Positions 62,791 through 64,000 of a stretch of DNA of 64,000 nt are shown piece by piece. The notes beneath the pieces are model-generated. The model saw only the letters and a list, made by a program, of their open reading frames with translations. It searched no databases and was not told the origin of the DNA. Source of the DNA: Sphingopyxis sp. (GTDB lineage: Bacteria; Pseudomonadota; Alphaproteobacteria; Sphingomonadales; Sphingomonadaceae); contig NVXM01000028.1 in assembly GCA_002733865.1 (NCBI GenBank), positions 1 to 64,000 on the forward strand, written 5' to 3'. The translations under genes and the position numbers were made by a program. Positions within the stretch are counted from its first letter, which is position 1. Every line of letters starts with the position of its first letter.

Positions 62791-62854
62791 AGCTCGATGT
62801 GAAACGTCCCCCGGACGTTTCAGGTTCGTCTGGGAGACGAACCGACATCGAACT
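62791..62854. repeat. Three-way-junction palindrome with complementary CCC/GGG loops
   Basis: Outer arms AGCTCGATGT (62791-62800) and ACATCGAACT (62845-62854) pair at 9 of 10 positions. Inside are two perfect 9-bp hairpins: GAAACGTCC/GGACGTTTC (62801-62821, loop CCC) and GGTTCGTCT/AGACGAACC (62823-62843, loop GGG). It lies between the 3' ends of two convergent genes. Confidence 0.85.
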
Positions 62855-62880
62855 CCGGAAGGGGAGAGGCTATAGGCGTT

Positions 62881-63189
62881 TCACGCCGCCTCCAGCCGCG
62901 GGATCGCATCCAGCGCGTCGCCGAGTTCGCGTTCGGCGATCTTTAGGTCGTAGCGGCCTTGCATCTTCAGCCAGATTTCCGGACCATTGCCGCACAGCTT
63001 GCCGATCCGCATCGCCATCTGGGCGGTGACGGGCTGTTTCTCGTTCAGGATATCGTAGAGCGTCTGGCGCGAAATGCCGAGCAGGCGGGCAATTTCCGTC
63101 TTGGGGCGCCCCAGCGCGGGGAGCACATCCTCCCGCAGGATTTCGCCGGGGTGAACCGGGCGCATATTCTTGAGCATCGAACCAGCCAT
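62881..63189 (-). CDS. higA: HigA-type antitoxin, XRE family
   Basis: 102 residues. HTH in RPKTEIARLLGISRQTLYDILNEKQPVT; the opening MRPVHPGEILREDVLPALG is diagnostic of the HigA/VapI branch. It binds and neutralises HigB and represses the operon. The ATG overlaps the higB stop (ATGA); toxin-first order is normal for higBA. Confidence 0.93.
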   Translation of the reverse strand: MAGSMLKNMRPVHPGEILREDVLPALGRPKTEIARLLGISRQTLYDILNEKQPVTAQMAMRIGKLCGNGPEIWLKMQGRYDLKIAERELGDALDAIPRLEAA

Positions 63190-63467
63190 TAGTGATAATC
63201 CTCCAGGTCAACATCGATGGCATCTGCGCCATCCCAGCCAAATGCAATCCGCCAGTTGCCCGACGCATCAACCGCATAGCGATCTTTGTCCCGGCCTTTC
63301 AGGCCATGGAAACGCCAGCCCGGCACGTTCATTTCCTCTGGCATTGTCGCCTCATCGAGCTGTTCCAATATGCGTTCCACACGAACCACATTTGGGACAC
63401 TCAACTTTGACAGGTCGCCGTGCAGTACCATGCGTTTGAGCGCTTTGCTACGGAATGAGCGGATCAT
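63189..63467 (-). CDS. higB: HigB-type toxin (RelE/ParE superfamily)
   Basis: 92 residues. MIRSFRSKALKRMVLHGD, then ILEQLDEATMPEEMNVPGWRFHGLKGRDKDRYAVDASGNWRIAFGWDGADAIDVDLEDYH with the family's GLKG, Arg-Tyr and W-R-I-x-F segments. HigB toxins cut mRNA on ribosomes. It is first in the operon, behind an inverted-repeat operator. Confidence 0.93.
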   Translation of the reverse strand: MIRSFRSKALKRMVLHGDLSKLSVPNVVRVERILEQLDEATMPEEMNVPGWRFHGLKGRDKDRYAVDASGNWRIAFGWDGADAIDVDLEDYH

Positions 63468-63470
63468 GGC

Positions 63471-63489
63471 TGTAAGTTATTGCCTTACA
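63471..63489 (-). promoter_or_regulatory. higBA operator-like inverted repeat
   Basis: TGTAAG (63471-63476) and CTTACA (63484-63489) are a perfect 6-bp inverted repeat with a 7-bp spacer, 4 bp upstream of the higB start. Autoregulation by HigA/HigBA is expected. Confidence 0.6.
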
Positions 63490-63627
63490 ATATCGATGTC
63501 AAGCGGTGGCCGCTACTATCAATGTCCGCACCGTTCGCTGCCCGGTGCAGATGCGGTTTCCAAAATCCCGCGATTTTGGTATCTCTGGCTCCGTCATCAA
63601 TGATCCTATCGCGCAGGAGGCAACACC

Positions 63628-64000
63628 ATGAACACCACCCCCACAACCCAACGCCAAGGCCACTGCCTCTGCGGCGCCATCACCATCACCGCCAAGCAAG
63701 CCGCCAGCCATGTCGATGCCTGTCATTGCCGGACCTGCCGGCGCTGGGGTGGTGGGCCGTTTGTCGAGATTGACTGCGGGATTGATGTGGTGATCGACGG
63801 GGCGGAGAATATGACCGTCTACAGCTCGTCCGAATGGGCGGAGCGGGCGTTTTGTTCGGCTTGCGGTTCGCATCTGTTTTACCGGCTGAAAGACAGCGGC
63901 GAGCATATGGTCTGCGCCGGGCTGTTTGATGAGGCGACCGACAAGGATGAGGGCCTGCGCCTGAAGCGGCAGGTGTTTATTGACGAGAAGCCCGGCTATT
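63628..64000 (+). CDS. GFA family zinc-binding protein (partial, cut by the window end)
   Basis: 124 complete codons visible, no stop before position 64000. AGGAGG stands 7 bases before the ATG. Zinc ligands: GHCLCGAI, ACHCRTCRRWGG, AFCSACGSHLF. The C-terminal part is missing from the window. It is not a close copy of the GFA protein at 40137; the two share little beyond the Cys ligands. Confidence 0.9.
   Translation, partial: MNTTPTTQRQGHCLCGAITITAKQAASHVDACHCRTCRRWGGGPFVEIDCGIDVVIDGAENMTVYSSSEWAERAFCSACGSHLFYRLKDSGEHMVCAGLFDEATDKDEGLRLKRQVFIDEKPGY

Noticed and set aside
1..64000. CRISPR array, prophage, integrase, complete insertion sequence
   Set aside because: No regularly spaced repeats, no phage structural genes and no transposase or integrase motif were found on either strand.

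Overview
The window is chromosomal DNA of an alphaproteobacterium, most likely an aerobic, Gram-negative member of the Sphingomonadales. The basis is the alphaproteobacterial gene orders (amiC-mrcA facing rne, ppx-rlmE), the alphaproteobacterial RNase E with a split S1 domain and a GWWQRTFG tail, and the mix of Rieske and P450 oxygenases, DUF3297 and sphingomonad-type REP palindromes. There is no rRNA operon, complete prophage, insertion sequence or CRISPR array. One tRNA gene (Gln, anticodon CTG) is present.

Layout. 0-1.2 kb: an HNH endonuclease shortened at its C-terminus and a 58-residue Cys-containing protein. 1.3-4.9 kb: a phosphate island with an O/P-type porin, phoU and pstS; each has an 11-bp-periodic PhoB-like array upstream, but pstCAB are not between pstS and phoU. 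4.9-17.1 kb: a mostly core block (GNAT, PBP1A, N-acetylmuramoyl-L-alanine amidase, RNase E, M48 protease with TPRs, DsbA-like thiol oxidoreductase, RlmE, Ppx/GppA, tRNA-Gln). 17.4-23.3 kb: a divergent accessory catabolic cluster (Rieske oxygenase, two P450s, a carboxymuconolactone-decarboxylase-like protein, an ABM-like protein, an SDR), probably for an unidentified hydrophobic or cyclic substrate. 23.5-31.8 kb: a glyoxalase-related protein, a TelA/XpaC pair, a tesA | ybbA-ybbP divergon, a BASS-type transporter and a permease that has lost its middle.

31.9-37.5 kb: typA is followed by a scar. A cadherin-like/sugar-dehydrogenase lipoprotein gene with an in-frame TGA lies between the intact typA 3' end and a second, diverged copy of that 3' end. 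A beta-barrel protein, a DUF3297 protein and a decayed membrane gene follow. 37.5-48 kb: small metabolic and repair operons (SDR/crotonase/VOC, GFA, KAS III, ung, an alpha/beta hydrolase, a pseudouridine synthase, a ribosomal oxygenase, cspA) and a small envelope cluster (lipoprotein, ion-channel-like, DoxX, 50-residue membrane protein). 48-56 kb: an Amj-type lipid II flippase candidate, an SLC13/RCK permease, a Ser-rich Flp pilin, Kup and isocitrate lyase. 56-64 kb: an S41 peptidase lipoprotein, a globin-like/cupin pair, GNAT/DUF1772, an HTH-like protein, REP palindromes, an NTF2-like protein, a secreted amidohydrolase, a three-way-junction DNA element, higBA, and a GFA protein cut by the window end.

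The most unusual items are the typA 3'-end duplication around an interrupted gene, the 64-bp three-way-junction palindrome beside higBA, the three Pho-box-like arrays without pstCAB, and the Rieske/double-P450 divergon. No search or alignment program was run; family names come from recognised motifs.
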